This document shows positions 8,736-17,310 of a DNA stretch of 64,000 nucleotides, piece after piece. This stretch comes from Deltaproteobacteria bacterium Ga0077550 (lineage in GTDB: Bacteria; Myxococcota_A; Polyangia; Nannocystales; Nannocystaceae), in contig LNFB01000316.1 of NCBI GenBank assembly GCA_001464385.1, forward strand, positions 1 through 64,000, given 5' to 3'. The translations under genes and the position numbers were made by a program. The number at the start of each line of letters is the position of its first letter. Position 1 is the stretch's first letter. The notes below the pieces were generated by a model. The model worked only from the letters and a program-made list of their open reading frames with translations, had not been told where the DNA came from and did not search any database.

Positions 8736-9353
8736 GTGGATCCGTCCTTCGCCGAGCGTGCCGATCCCGACCTGCTCGCGGCGTGGCGCGCCGGCGATCG
8801 CGGCGCCGGCGGCGAGCTCATCTCGCGCCACCACCGGCTGCTGTACCGGTTCTTCCGCAACAAGGCCGACGACGCGCTCGAGGACCTCGTGCAGCGCACG
8901 TTCCTCGCCATCATCGAGCACCGCGAGGAGATCCGCGACGCCGGGGCGTTCCGCGGCTACCTGCTCGCGGTCGCCAAGCGCGAGCTCGTCGGGCACTTCC
9001 GCCGCAACGGGCGCCTGCGCGATCGCTTCGATCCGCTGACCGGCTCGGTCGAGGACGCCGCGACGAGCCCGAGCCGCGCCGTCGCCCAGGACCAGGAGCG
9101 CGCGCGGCTGCTCGCGGCGCTGCGGCGGATCCCGCTGTCGTTCCAGGTCGCGCTCGAGCTGCACTACTGGGAGGGCGCGACCGCGGGCGAGCTCGCGGCG
9201 GTGCTCGAGATCCCCGAAGGCACCGCGCGCAGTCGGTTGCGCCGGGGCAAGGAGCTGGTGCGCGCCGAGCTCGCGAAGGTCGGCACCGCGGCCGTGTCCG
9301 ACGACAGCGAGCTCGACGCGCTCGTGCGCCGCGCCGCGCCCGACGACGCGTGA
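8736..9353 (+). CDS. ECF-family RNA polymerase sigma factor
   Basis: A 205-residue factor with region 2 (GELISRHHRLLYRFFRNKAD, EDLVQRTFLAIIEHREEIRD) and region 4 (GATAGELAAVLEIPEGTARS). The GTG at 8736 was chosen because the paralogous sigma at 28296 begins at a GTG in the same position and context. An ATG at 8715 would extend into the divergent DUF1552 gene's start. No anti-sigma gene is adjacent. The short C-terminal extension after region 4 (about 30 residues ending RRAAPDDA) may be a regulatory tail. Its divergence from the DUF1552 gene suggests a shared control region. Confidence 0.85.
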   Translation: MDPSFAERADPDLLAAWRAGDRGAGGELISRHHRLLYRFFRNKADDALEDLVQRTFLAIIEHREEIRDAGAFRGYLLAVAKRELVGHFRRNGRLRDRFDPLTGSVEDAATSPSRAVAQDQERARLLAALRRIPLSFQVALELHYWEGATAGELAAVLEIPEGTARSRLRRGKELVRAELAKVGTAAVSDDSELDALVRRAAPDDA

Positions 9354-9439
9354 GTGAGACCCCTCACCGCGCATCGAACGATCGAGGATGATCGATCGGT
9401 CGCGCCCGCGCTTCCCCTCCGATGCACGACGGAGCACCC

Positions 9440-10285
9440 ATGACCCACGAGAAGATCACCCGCATCCAGTCCCTCGCCGCGAGCTGCGGTGTCCCCTGCG
9501 ACACCGTGATCTACGTCCCCGACTTCGAGGCGCCGCCGACCGACGACAGCCTGAACCGGGTCTGGGGCCCGCCGGTGGGCGTCGATCGCGACACGTGGCC
9601 GCGCTTCGACGGCATGCGCGAGCTGTTCGAGCAGTCGTCGATGCCCGAGGGCTGGGACGGCGCCGATACGCGCATGGAGCACGTGTTCACGATCGATCTG
9701 CGCGGCCTCGAGGGGATCGGCGCGCCTGCGGAGGCGCGCGCGATGATGCTGTTCCTCTCGAACGCGTCCTACAACGAGGCCTGGGAGTCCGGCACGTCGC
9801 AGACCGAGGTGGTGTTCCTCGACGAGGCCGCGGTCGCGCGCGGCCTGTGCCGCGAGCCGCTGCCGCCGCGCGACGGTGCGAACACCGAGAAGCGCTTCAC
9901 GCTGGTGCCGATCCGCGTGCCGGCCGGCGTGTTCGCGGCGTCGGCGGACGATGCGGCGCTGGGCGAGCTGCGCAAGGCGATCTGGCAGGCCCCGGCGCGG
10001 CTCGGCGGCGCGCCGATCTGGCTGCAGGGCGAGGAGGGCGGTGACGACGAGTGGGGCGGCGACGACGAGGGCGGTGACGACGAGGGCGGTGACGACGAGG
10101 GCGGCGACGACGAGGGCGGCGACGACGAGGGCGCGTCCGCGCCGATCCAGGCCGCGCCGATCCCCGGTCGCCTCGCGGGCGGTGGCTTCGTGATGCAGTT
10201 CGACGAGGCGTTCGCCGACGTGAACCTCGGCGACTGCGGCGTCATGTACGTCATGGGGTACGGCGCCTGGTTCCAGTGCTATTGA
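9440..10285 (+). CDS. DUF1963-like (YwqG-type) protein with GGDDE repeat
   Basis: A 281-residue soluble protein. The start at 9440 has a GGAG sequence 7 nt upstream; an in-frame ATG at 9422 lacks one. The C-terminal MQFDEAFADVNLGDCGVMYV resembles the conserved end of DUF1963 proteins (a Gln/Asp strand followed by GDCG). Just before it, residues of about 200-230 are six GGDDE units (one followed by Trp), encoded by 15-bp tandem repeats. The acidic Gly-rich insert is probably a flexible linker and could bind divalent cations. It lies 86 nt after the ECF sigma gene on the same strand. The family has no well-defined function. Confidence 0.6.
   Translation: MTHEKITRIQSLAASCGVPCDTVIYVPDFEAPPTDDSLNRVWGPPVGVDRDTWPRFDGMRELFEQSSMPEGWDGADTRMEHVFTIDLRGLEGIGAPAEARAMMLFLSNASYNEAWESGTSQTEVVFLDEAAVARGLCREPLPPRDGANTEKRFTLVPIRVPAGVFAASADDAALGELRKAIWQAPARLGGAPIWLQGEEGGDDEWGGDDEGGDDEGGDDEGGDDEGGDDEGASAPIQAAPIPGRLAGGGFVMQFDEAFADVNLGDCGVMYVMGYGAWFQCY
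10037..10129 (+). repeat. In-frame 15-bp tandem repeat encoding GGDDE
   Basis: Six copies of a GGCGGYGACGACGAG unit, the first followed by one TGG codon. The unit length is a multiple of three, so copy-number change would lengthen or shorten the acidic linker of the host protein without shifting frame. Only the second Gly codon varies between copies (GGT or GGC), indicating recent expansion. Confidence 0.95.
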
Positions 10286-10324
10286 CCGCCCGAACCGCGG
10301 GCGACGCGGGTACGCTCGGGCGCT

Positions 10325-11164
10325 GTGAACCCCGTCGGCCGCACCCTCGCGATCCTGGTCCTCCTCTCGGTGGCGTGCGACAAGTCGGCGGCGACGCAGA
10401 CGTCCGCGCCGTCCGACGCGGCCGCTCCGGGCACGACGACATCGTCGGAGCCGTCGGCGAGCGCGACCGCGTCGAGCACCGATGCGCCGCCGGTCGCCGA
10501 TGCGCCGCTCACCGGCGAGGCGGTGCTCGAGGGCCTCGAGCTCGGCGACCGGGCCTGCTACGTGCAGCTCGGCACCGATGCGGGATCGATCTCGCGCGAG
10601 GGGGACTTCGAGCTGTGCCCGGGCGCTGCGCGTGATGCCAGCAAGCTCGTCGGCAAGCGCGTCGTCTACACGGCCGAGCGCGCGAATGTGTTGGCGGCCT
10701 CCTGCGCCGGCGACGTCGACTGCGGCAAGTCCGACGCCGTCGACATCATCACCACCCTCGTGCTCGCCGGGGCCACGGCGCAGGCGATCGCCCTCGACGA
10801 TCTCGACGCCGACGGGGCGATCGGCCTGCTCGGCAAGCCCGCGCGCAAGACCAGCGAGGAGTGGGCGATGGACGGCCAGGTCTACACGACGTGGACGTGG
10901 CCGAGTCACGGCGTCGTGCTGATCACCGGCGCGGCGCGCTCGGTCTTCTCGGTGACGTGCGAGGCGCCGTGCGCGTTGAAGACGAAGACCGGCATCGGGA
11001 TCGGCAGCACGGTCGACGAGGTGAAGAAGGCCTACGGCAAGCAGATCAACAAGCGCGAGTCGAGCGCGACGGATCTGGTGATCGGCGACGCCTACGGCGG
11101 GACGTTCTTCGCGATCGACGGTGGCAAGGTGGCGCGGATCTTCATCGGCACCGCCGCCGAGTGA
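10325..11164 (+). CDS. Lipoprotein of unknown function
   Basis: A 279-residue protein with GTG start. Signal peptide MNPVGRTLAILVLLSVAC ends in a lipobox, followed by a long Thr/Ser/Ala linker to about residue 60. The mature domain has paired cysteines (RACYVQLG, FELCPGAA, ASCAGDVDC, SVTCEAPCAL) and a C-terminal segment IGIGSTVDEVKKAYGK, a pattern common in secreted domains that end in a short GxTxxxVxxxxG motif. It is placed between the DUF1963-like gene and the ATPase gene, with about 110 nt before the latter. I cannot assign a function. Confidence 0.7.
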   Translation: MNPVGRTLAILVLLSVACDKSAATQTSAPSDAAAPGTTTSSEPSASATASSTDAPPVADAPLTGEAVLEGLELGDRACYVQLGTDAGSISREGDFELCPGAARDASKLVGKRVVYTAERANVLAASCAGDVDCGKSDAVDIITTLVLAGATAQAIALDDLDADGAIGLLGKPARKTSEEWAMDGQVYTTWTWPSHGVVLITGAARSVFSVTCEAPCALKTKTGIGIGSTVDEVKKAYGKQINKRESSATDLVIGDAYGGTFFAIDGGKVARIFIGTAAE

Positions 11165-11277
11165 CGAACCGCTGGGGGGAGCCGGCGCCGACCGGCGGGG
11201 GCGCGCACGCGAGGTGGGCCGGGGCGAGCGGCCGCTTGCAGGGCCGCCACGCGCGGCTTGCGGTACACTGAGGGCCG

Positions 11278-12447
11278 ATGCGCCTCCTGCGACTCGACCT
11301 CGAGAACATCGGCGGCTTCGCGGCCCTGACGATGGAGTTCGACGCGCGGCTGACCGTGCTCGTCGGGGTGAACGGCAGCGGCAAGAGCACGATCCTGGCC
11401 GCGATCGCGCAGACGCTCCGGGCAACGCTGGACTCGTCCGAGGGCGAGATGCTCAGCCAACGGCTGCGCAACGGCGCCCGGGCGGGCCGAGCGCGACTCA
11501 CCGGCGTGCACGCCGGCGAGGAGCGCCACGCTTCGCTGGCCGTCGTCACGCGTCCCGATGGTCGAGTCGTGGCCGAGGCCGAGGGCGGGCTCCTCGCATC
11601 CGCCGTGCCCCCGCTGCCGATCGCGTGTCTGTTCCCCGATCGTCGAATCCCGATCGACCGCACCCCGGGGTCGATCGATCCTGCAGAGTGGGGCGCGTAC
11701 TCGACGTACGCGCACGCCTTCGAGGCCACTGCCGATTTCGAGTCCCTCTTCCACTGGTTCCGCGAGCGTGAGGACGTCGAGAACGCGCTGTGGCGCCGCG
11801 ACGGCTCGCACTCGGATCCGCAGCTCGACGCCGTCCGCAGCGCGGTCGAGCGGATCCTCGGTGGGGCCGACGACGGCAGTCCCCGATTCCGCGACCTCCA
11901 CGTCCGCCGACCGATGAACTCGCCGGACGAGCCCCCGGCACGCCGCAAGCCGATCCTGGAGATCGAGAAGGACGGCACGCAGCTCGCGTTCGATCAGCTC
12001 AGCGAAGGCGAGCGCACCATCCTGGCGATGGCGGCCGACATCGCCCGTCGCCTCGCGATCGCGAACCCCGGTCGACCCGATCCGCTCGAGGGGACCGGCG
12101 TGGTGCTCATCGACGAGATCGAGATCCATCTGCACCCAAAGTGGCAGTCGGAGGTCCTCGATCGACTGCAGCGGGTCTTCCCGAACCTCCAGTTCGTGGT
12201 GTCGACCCACTCTCCGGTGGTCTTGGCCGGCGTGCGCGCCGGTCAGATCCGCGTCCTGCGGGACTTCGAGCTCCACTCACCCGCGCATCCGACCCGCGGA
12301 CGGGATGCCGACGCGATCCTGAGTGAGGTCTTCGAGACGCCGGGCGGCTCCGGACGCGTCTGCTCGAGGACCAGTGCGATCTCTGGTCCGACTGCATGCG
12401 TCGCATCGACGACCCCGACCTCCAGCGGGATCTCGACGACGTCCTGA
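11278..12447 (+). CDS. AAA ATPase of the OLD/PtuA/RecF-like group, 3' end apparently frameshifted
   Basis: A 389-residue frame. Walker A GVNGSGKST lies at about 30-38, the signature QLSEGERTIL at about 240, Walker B GVVLIDEIEIHLHP at about 273-286, and STHSP (H-loop) at about 308. This is the compact AAA_21/AAA_15 layout found in phage-defence ATPases. RDADAILSEVFETP near residue 345 matches the conserved RDxxxIL..VF element of such proteins. Beyond that the frame becomes low-quality (GGSGRVCSRTSAISG). A one-base step back at about 12342 joins it to a frame reading GRLRTRLLEDQCDLWSDCMR and on to 12656. No HNH partner is adjacent, so an anti-phage role is inference. Confidence 0.75.
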   Translation: MRLLRLDLENIGGFAALTMEFDARLTVLVGVNGSGKSTILAAIAQTLRATLDSSEGEMLSQRLRNGARAGRARLTGVHAGEERHASLAVVTRPDGRVVAEAEGGLLASAVPPLPIACLFPDRRIPIDRTPGSIDPAEWGAYSTYAHAFEATADFESLFHWFREREDVENALWRRDGSHSDPQLDAVRSAVERILGGADDGSPRFRDLHVRRPMNSPDEPPARRKPILEIEKDGTQLAFDQLSEGERTILAMAADIARRLAIANPGRPDPLEGTGVVLIDEIEIHLHPKWQSEVLDRLQRVFPNLQFVVSTHSPVVLAGVRAGQIRVLRDFELHSPAHPTRGRDADAILSEVFETPGGSGRVCSRTSAISGPTACVASTTPTSSGISTTS

Positions 12448-12656
12448 ACCTCAACCAGCGGGATCTCGTGGCGAACCGCAACCACGCCCTCGCGGCGCTG
12501 TTGCACGAGCTCACCGCGCGCAGTGGGTCCACCTGGTCGCCGGCCACGCTGCAGCGCAAGCTCGAGGCCCTGCGGGCCGCGCCGCGGGCACAACCGTACC
12601 TCGGGATGCTCGAGTGGTGGCTCGCGGATCACATCCGCCGGCGTTCGGCCCCCTGA
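12396..12656 (+). CDS. Displaced C-terminal part of the AAA ATPase
   Basis: From its first ATG this frame encodes 86 residues: MRRIDDPDLQRDLDDVLNLN, then a helical region ending in GMLEWWLADHIRRRSAP. The same frame is open and protein-like for about 18 codons before the ATG (RLRTRLLEDQCDLWSDC), which argues that it is the continuation of the ATPase in the -1 frame and not a separate gene. If it is expressed alone it would be a small helical protein with no known domain. The overlap with the 3' part of the upstream frame is 52 nt. Confidence 0.5.
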   Translation: MRRIDDPDLQRDLDDVLNLNQRDLVANRNHALAALLHELTARSGSTWSPATLQRKLEALRAAPRAQPYLGMLEWWLADHIRRRSAP

Positions 12657-12854
12657 TCCCGGAGGCTCGATCTCGCCGCCCCTCGACCCTGATGGCCGCA
12701 CGATCGCGCGGCGCCGTCGAACGCATCGCTCGAACCGCGGCGAGACGAGAAATCCGATGACGTCGGTGTCGCACTCCTGTGTCGCTCGCCACGTCGTCGT
12801 CTGCATCGACGCGGTGCACGATCGAAGTCGGCTACCGTGCTGTTGGGGGTGTCC

Positions 12855-14069
12855 ATGGTCGTTGCTCGGCGCGTGTCGATGATCGTCGTCTCGTTGTTCC
12901 TCGGTTGCACGGCGAGCTCGGAGCCCGAGATCGGTGACGTGCGGCGCGTCGAGCTCGCGGCGCCGTTCGTGCTCGAGCTCGACGACGGACAGCGCGTCCT
13001 CGTGCCGGCGGCGACGCTCGCCGACGGTCGCGAGGGCATGGTCGTGCTGCACGGCGGCGTCGTCGAAGCGACCCGTGGTGCAGCGTCGCTCGAGGCCGAC
13101 GCGTTGCGCGATGGGCCGCCGCCGATCGGGCCCCACCTCGCGGTGCAGTGGCGCGACGGGCGGACCACGGCCGCGCCCGCGCGCTCGCTCGGCGTCCACG
13201 CCACCGCGGGGTTCGCCCTCGACGGCGTCGAGCTCGTCGGCTTCGATCGGGCCACGCTCACCACCGACGACGGCGACGTCGAGCTCGACGAGCCGTTGCG
13301 GTTGCAGGCGCCGTGGCTGTCGTGGAGCGGTGAGGTGCTGCGCGTCGCGGCGCTCCCGGAGGACGCGCGCGCGGCAGAGGCCGCCCCGGCAGCGCCCGCG
13401 CCCCGGCGATCGATCCCCGTCGCCGCGTCCACCGTCGAGACCCCGGTGGCGCCGACGATCATCGAGGACGCACACGCGCGCGGCTCGTCGTTGCCCGACC
13501 GAGACCTCGCCGCAGACGCCGCTGACCTCGCAGCGCCCGGCGACGTCTGCCAGTCGACCGCGCAGTGCGACACGGCCACCCGCTGCGTCGCCGACCCGAA
13601 CAACTCCGACGGCGCCTTCCGCTGCCTCGCCGAGTGCGTACCGCCCGTCGTCGATGCGCCGCCCGTCGGCTTCACCGCGCCTGACTCGGCGTCGTGCGTC
13701 GACGACGATGGCTGCTGCGATCCATCGCTGGTGTGCCGCAACGGGGCGTGCGAGGGCGATGGCGGCGACGCGGGCGACGACGGGAGCGTGGCGCCGGCCA
13801 ACCCTGGCGGCGGTTGCGACCCCGACGGCGACGATGTCATCAGCGCCTGCGATGCCCACCCCAACGAGAGCTGCAAGGCCGACCAGGACGGCGACGGGTG
13901 TGCCGACAGCTACGACGAGGATGACGGCACCGCGAGCCGCTGCAGCGTGCGGGTCGCCCGGCCCAACTCGCTGGCGTGGATGTTGCTCGCGCTGGCGTGG
14001 ATGCGCGGTCGCGGGCGACGGCGCCCCTGCGAGGCTCAGCCGGGCTCGACGACGACGTCGTCGACGTAG
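12855..14069 (+). CDS. Lipoprotein with MYXO-CTERM-like C-terminal tail
   Basis: A 404-residue protein. The ATG at 12855 has a GGGGG stretch 6 nt upstream. Signal peptide MVVARRVSMIVVSLFLGC ends in a lipobox. Residues of about 25-170 are beta-rich. An Ala/Pro linker leads to a Cys-rich region (VCQSTAQCDTATRCVADP, DDDGCCDPSLVCRNGACEG) like small disulfide modules, then an Asp/Gly calcium-site-like stretch (CDPDGDDVISACDAHP). The end has a Cys, a hydrophobic helix (SLAWMLLALAWM) and an Arg cluster, resembling a MYXO-CTERM sorting tail. The last 34 nt overlap the convergent lipoprotein gene. Confidence 0.7.
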   Translation: MVVARRVSMIVVSLFLGCTASSEPEIGDVRRVELAAPFVLELDDGQRVLVPAATLADGREGMVVLHGGVVEATRGAASLEADALRDGPPPIGPHLAVQWRDGRTTAAPARSLGVHATAGFALDGVELVGFDRATLTTDDGDVELDEPLRLQAPWLSWSGEVLRVAALPEDARAAEAAPAAPAPRRSIPVAASTVETPVAPTIIEDAHARGSSLPDRDLAADAADLAAPGDVCQSTAQCDTATRCVADPNNSDGAFRCLAECVPPVVDAPPVGFTAPDSASCVDDDGCCDPSLVCRNGACEGDGGDAGDDGSVAPANPGGGCDPDGDDVISACDAHPNESCKADQDGDGCADSYDEDDGTASRCSVRVARPNSLAWMLLALAWMRGRGRRRPCEAQPGSTTTSST

Positions 14070-14989
14070 GCGACGCAGCCCTCGGGGAACGGCTGATCGA
14101 AGGCGTAGACCCCGAACAGCAGCGGGGTCGGCTGGTTCAGCGCACCGTTGACGCTGGGGATCGCCGCGTCGCCGATCGCCACGCCGTCGAGGGCCAGCAC
14201 CGCGGTGGGCGGGTTCGTCGTCATGTCGAAGTCCAAGACGAGCTCGGCCCAGGTCGCGGGTTGGAAGTCGATGTCGGCGCTGCGGGACACGCGATTGATC
14301 GACTGATCCGACGACAACAGCTGGAGCTCCAGCGGACTGATCGTGGCCTCGAACTGGTACCAGAGCCCCGCGCCGCCGGCCTGCGGGAACTGCAGGGTCA
14401 GCACGCGGACGGCACCGCCGACGAAGCACGGCGCCTCGAGCCAGTACTTGGCGCGGACGCGGATCGGTGCGCTCGTCAGCTCGCCCATGGGGAACGTGAC
14501 GCCGAACTGGCTGTACCACTCGTCGTTCGGGTCGACCGCGGTCGAGATCGACTGGGTGCCGCAGGCGGCGACCTGGTCGGTCACCGTCGGCGGCTCGGCC
14601 ATCGGGCCCCCGCTCGCGCCCCACGGCGCCCGATCGAGCGCGAAGGGCGGCTCGAACGACTCGCATAGCAGCTCGCCACCGTCGCACGCCAGGACCGCGA
14701 GGCACGGGTCGACGGGCTCGCCGGTCGAGGAGCTCGTGTCGCCGCTGCTGCTGCCGTCCGTCGTGCCGGTGTCCGCCGTCGCGACGGTGGTGTCGGCGGA
14801 GCCCGCGTCGCTCGAGCTCGTGTCGGCGGCCGCCGTCGACGTGCTGCCCGGGCCGCTCGACGATGCGGTGGTGTCGACGTTGCTGGTGCCCTCGCCGCCG
14901 GTGTTGCCGCCCGCTTCGTTGAAGCACGCGCCGAGGATCCAGAGCGAGGCGACGGTGAGGCTCCGGGTCCAGTCGGCGAGGTCGATCAC
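14036..14989 (-). CDS. Lipoprotein with LamG/concanavalin-like jelly-roll character
   Basis: About 317 residues from a GTG at 14989 that gives VIDLADWTRSLTVASLWILG and the lipobox Cys. A long Ser/Thr/Gly/Asp linker follows to about residue 90. The mature domain contains LACDGGELLCESFEPPFALD, FGVTFPMGELTSAPIRVRAK and the end GCVAYVDDVVVEPG. This resembles the beta-sandwich of secreted polysaccharide-lyase or carbohydrate-binding proteins, whose last strand often reads DDV. No ribosome-binding site is evident, so the start is uncertain. It is the last gene of a minus-strand run, and its 3' end overlaps the gene at 12855-14069 in antisense. Confidence 0.65.
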   Translation of the reverse strand: MIDLADWTRSLTVASLWILGACFNEAGGNTGGEGTSNVDTTASSSGPGSTSTAAADTSSSDAGSADTTVATADTGTTDGSSSGDTSSSTGEPVDPCLAVLACDGGELLCESFEPPFALDRAPWGASGGPMAEPPTVTDQVAACGTQSISTAVDPNDEWYSQFGVTFPMGELTSAPIRVRAKYWLEAPCFVGGAVRVLTLQFPQAGGAGLWYQFEATISPLELQLLSSDQSINRVSRSADIDFQPATWAELVLDFDMTTNPPTAVLALDGVAIGDAAIPSVNGALNQPTPLLFGVYAFDQPFPEGCVAYVDDVVVEPG

Positions 14990-15077
14990 GAAGGGGAGCT
15001 TCGCACGGAACGCGGTCGTCGTGGGCGCGGGACCGAGCCGGCGATACCGCCGACGATGCAGTACCACTGGCGGCCGG

Positions 15078-15560
15078 TCACGGGCTGGACTTCTGCCAAT
15101 CGTCCATGCCGGTGATGTTCCCATCCTTCCAGATCGACCCGATCCCCCGGAAGCCAGCCGTGGTGGCGGCGCGCAGCTCGAGCCGACCGACGGTGCTCGT
15201 ACCCACGTCGGCTCGAGCGGCGCGCAGCTCGAGAACATCGCCGGCCTCGAGATCCGGCGTCGTCGCGGCCACGCCGTCGTCGAGATCGACGTCGGCATCC
15301 TCGCCGCCGTGGGTCACCAGCGCTCGATAGCCGCGGCCACCGATCACCTCCCGCACCTCGTCTTGCACCGACGGCGCGAAGGTGAGATCGCCCGACTCCA
15401 CGTCGTAGCTGCCCACGCCGTGCTCCAGCCCATCGGCGGAGACGAGCACGACCGCGAGGCGAGCGGTCTCGTGGTCCTCGGACCCGTCGTCGCAGGCGCT
15501 GGCGAACAGGGTCGTGATCAGGGCGAATCCGAGGCCGAGCGGCCGCTTGGGGATCGTCAT
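15078..15560 (-). CDS. Small lipoprotein
   Basis: A 160-residue protein with a textbook lipoprotein signal, MTIPKRPLGLGFALITTLFA followed by SAC. The mature part is beta-rich and acidic (ARLAVVLVSADGLEHGVGSY, VTHGGEDADVDLDDGVAATT) and ends with IWKDGNITGMDDWQKSSP. It has no recognisable domain. It lies 53 nt downstream of the GDYXXLXY gene on the same strand and may be read through from it. Confidence 0.65.
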   Translation of the reverse strand: MTIPKRPLGLGFALITTLFASACDDGSEDHETARLAVVLVSADGLEHGVGSYDVESGDLTFAPSVQDEVREVIGGRGYRALVTHGGEDADVDLDDGVAATTPDLEAGDVLELRAARADVGTSTVGRLELRAATTAGFRGIGSIWKDGNITGMDDWQKSSP

Positions 15561-15613
15561 GGGGAGGTAGACGGGCGACCTGGGGATCTGATCACACCAT
15601 GTTCAACCGACGC

Positions 15614-16144
15614 CTACTGCACGATCTCCCGCCAAGGCCGCCCGTCGAGGAGCAGCTCGCCGACGGCGAGCTCGCGCTGGGGCGTCACCGTCACGCGCAG
15701 CGCGGCGTCGCGCCTGCGCAGCTCGAGCTCGAGGGCGCGCGCGCTCGACTCCGGCACGAAGTAGCGCTGCGGCGGGAGCATCGCGTCCGCGCGCACGATC
15801 GCGTCGCACCTCGGTGGGGGACCGTCGCACGCGACCTGCTGCGCAAAGGGGTCGACGCCATCGGCCCCGCTCCGGGTCAGGCACACGCAGCAGCCCGGGG
15901 TCGGCCGGGGCTCGTCGGGCGCGCCGCACGTGTCGGCGGCCGTCCAGCGCAGGCGATACTGGTACTCGAGGTACTGGCCGTGCAGCAGGTCGCGCGGGTC
16001 GAAGCCCGCGATCGGGATCGTCCACGTCGGGGCGCTGCGCGTCGCGACCTCGGCCCGACCGACGAGCACCGCGAGCCCGAGCAGTGGCACGAGCACCGCG
16101 ATGATCGTCCACCGCGGGTTGGTCCGCGCGATCGCGTCGCTCAT
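15614..16144 (-). CDS. GDYXXLXY-family protein
   Basis: A 176-residue protein with one N-terminal transmembrane helix (about 12-29, TIIAVLVPLLGLAVLVGR). The family signature appears as FDPRDLLHGQYLEYQYRLRW at about 48-67, where GDYXXLXY is represented by GQYLEYQY. A late RYFVPESSARALELELRR segment is also characteristic. Four cysteines (DTCGAP, GCCVCLT) are unusual and could bind metal or form disulfides. Its ATG overlaps the stop of the DUF2157 gene, the standard two-gene arrangement for these families. The biochemical role of the pair is not established. Confidence 0.85.
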   Translation of the reverse strand: MSDAIARTNPRWTIIAVLVPLLGLAVLVGRAEVATRSAPTWTIPIAGFDPRDLLHGQYLEYQYRLRWTAADTCGAPDEPRPTPGCCVCLTRSGADGVDPFAQQVACDGPPPRCDAIVRADAMLPPQRYFVPESSARALELELRRRDAALRVTVTPQRELAVGELLLDGRPWREIVQ

Positions 16145-17283
16145 CGGGCACCTCCGCCGAGCTCGCGCTCGAACTGCCGGCGCTTGCGGGTCCACAGCCA
16201 CACGAGGCCCAGGGTCAGCAGGCCGCCGCTCACGAGGCCCAGGCCGGTGTCGAGCAGCGTGCCGAACACCTCGAAGTAGATCGCGACGATGCGCAGGCCG
16301 ATCATCGCCGTGGCGACGTTGAGCATGCGGGGGTCGCGGGCGTGGTGCGCGGTCCAGGCGACCAGCAGCCACAGCCCGACGAAGCTCGCCGCGGCCGCGA
16401 GCTCGAGATCGCCGGGGGAGACGAACAGCGGGACGTGGGCCAGCGCGGTGCAGGTGACCAGCAAGAGGCGCTCGGGCAGCTCGGCGAGGATGCCCAGCGC
16501 GATCGCCAGGGTCAGGGCGATCGACACCGCCACCGCGGGGTAGGTGTCGGCCCACGGCTCGGTCGCCGTGTTCTCGTAGAACGCGAAGGTGCCGAGCGTC
16601 GCGCACAGCAGCAGCTCGGTCGATCCGATCGACTCGAGCGCCGCGGCGAGGCCCGGTCGCACGCGACGCAGCAGCGGCAGGCGCCCGAGGCCGAGGCACA
16701 GCAGCGGCGCCCAGTAGATCGTGCCCAGCGCGAGCGTCGGCGCGTCGTGCTCGTCGGCGAGCCACACCGCCCACGTCGCCCACGTCGCCTGCAGGCCGAG
16801 GATCCACACCGTGCCGGCGAAGCCCGATCGCGCCCGCGTCATGAGCAGCGCGGTGAGGATCGACCACACCAGCAGCGCCTCGTGGGCCTCGCCGCCCAGC
16901 TGGTAGACCTGACCGACGAGCGCGATCGAGGCCAGCACGAGAGCATACAGGATCACGATCGCGGTCTCGCGCGCCCAGCCGATGCCGCGGCGATCCCAGT
17001 GCCAGACGCCGAGCCCGATCGTGGCGACCAGCGCGAGATCGAGGCCGATCTTCGTCGCCGGGCCGATGTCGTCCCAGTTGGCGGCGACGATCGAGACGAG
17101 GCCCAGGCCGATCGCGAGGGCGGCGAGCCCCGCGATCGCGTACAGGAGCATCGGCCGCGGCTCGGTGGGCCCCGCGCGATCGTGGTCGAGCGCCGCGAGC
17201 TCGAAGGCCGCGATGCGCTGGGCCTGCTCGGCGCTGATGATGCCGGCGCTCACCCACCGCCCGAGCCGACCGTCGAACGACAC
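16141..17283 (-). CDS. DUF2157 polytopic membrane protein
   Basis: A 380-residue protein. The first 40 residues (GRLGRWVSAGIISAEQAQRI) form the cytoplasmic helical start typical of DUF2157. About ten to twelve hydrophobic helices follow. The sequence VAANWDDIGPATKIGLDLAL at about 65-85 is the conserved ANW...P..K..L segment of the family, and GQVYQLGGEAHEALLVW is a second conserved loop. It is translationally coupled (ATGA) to the GDYXXLXY gene. An interdependent envelope function is inferred from the recurrent pairing; no activity is known. Confidence 0.85.
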   Translation of the reverse strand: MSFDGRLGRWVSAGIISAEQAQRIAAFELAALDHDRAGPTEPRPMLLYAIAGLAALAIGLGLVSIVAANWDDIGPATKIGLDLALVATIGLGVWHWDRRGIGWARETAIVILYALVLASIALVGQVYQLGGEAHEALLVWSILTALLMTRARSGFAGTVWILGLQATWATWAVWLADEHDAPTLALGTIYWAPLLCLGLGRLPLLRRVRPGLAAALESIGSTELLLCATLGTFAFYENTATEPWADTYPAVAVSIALTLAIALGILAELPERLLLVTCTALAHVPLFVSPGDLELAAAASFVGLWLLVAWTAHHARDPRMLNVATAMIGLRIVAIYFEVFGTLLDTGLGLVSGGLLTLGLVWLWTRKRRQFERELGGGAR

Positions 17284-17310
17284 CCGCAGCAGCGTAGCAC
17301 GGCCGCCGGA

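Noticed and set aside
6350-9391. A 1013-codon open frame on the plus strand
   Set aside because: It is Arg/Ala/His/Gly-rich with no domain and runs antisense to the DUF1552 gene and through other real genes. It is a shadow of high third-position GC.
10037-10129. Possible CRISPR-like direct repeats
   Set aside because: The units are contiguous 15-mers in frame within a gene, with no spacers.
11278-12656. Septu or retron-type anti-phage pair
   Set aside because: The ATPase resembles PtuA-type proteins, but the downstream frame has no HNH motif and no reverse transcriptase or ncRNA is nearby.
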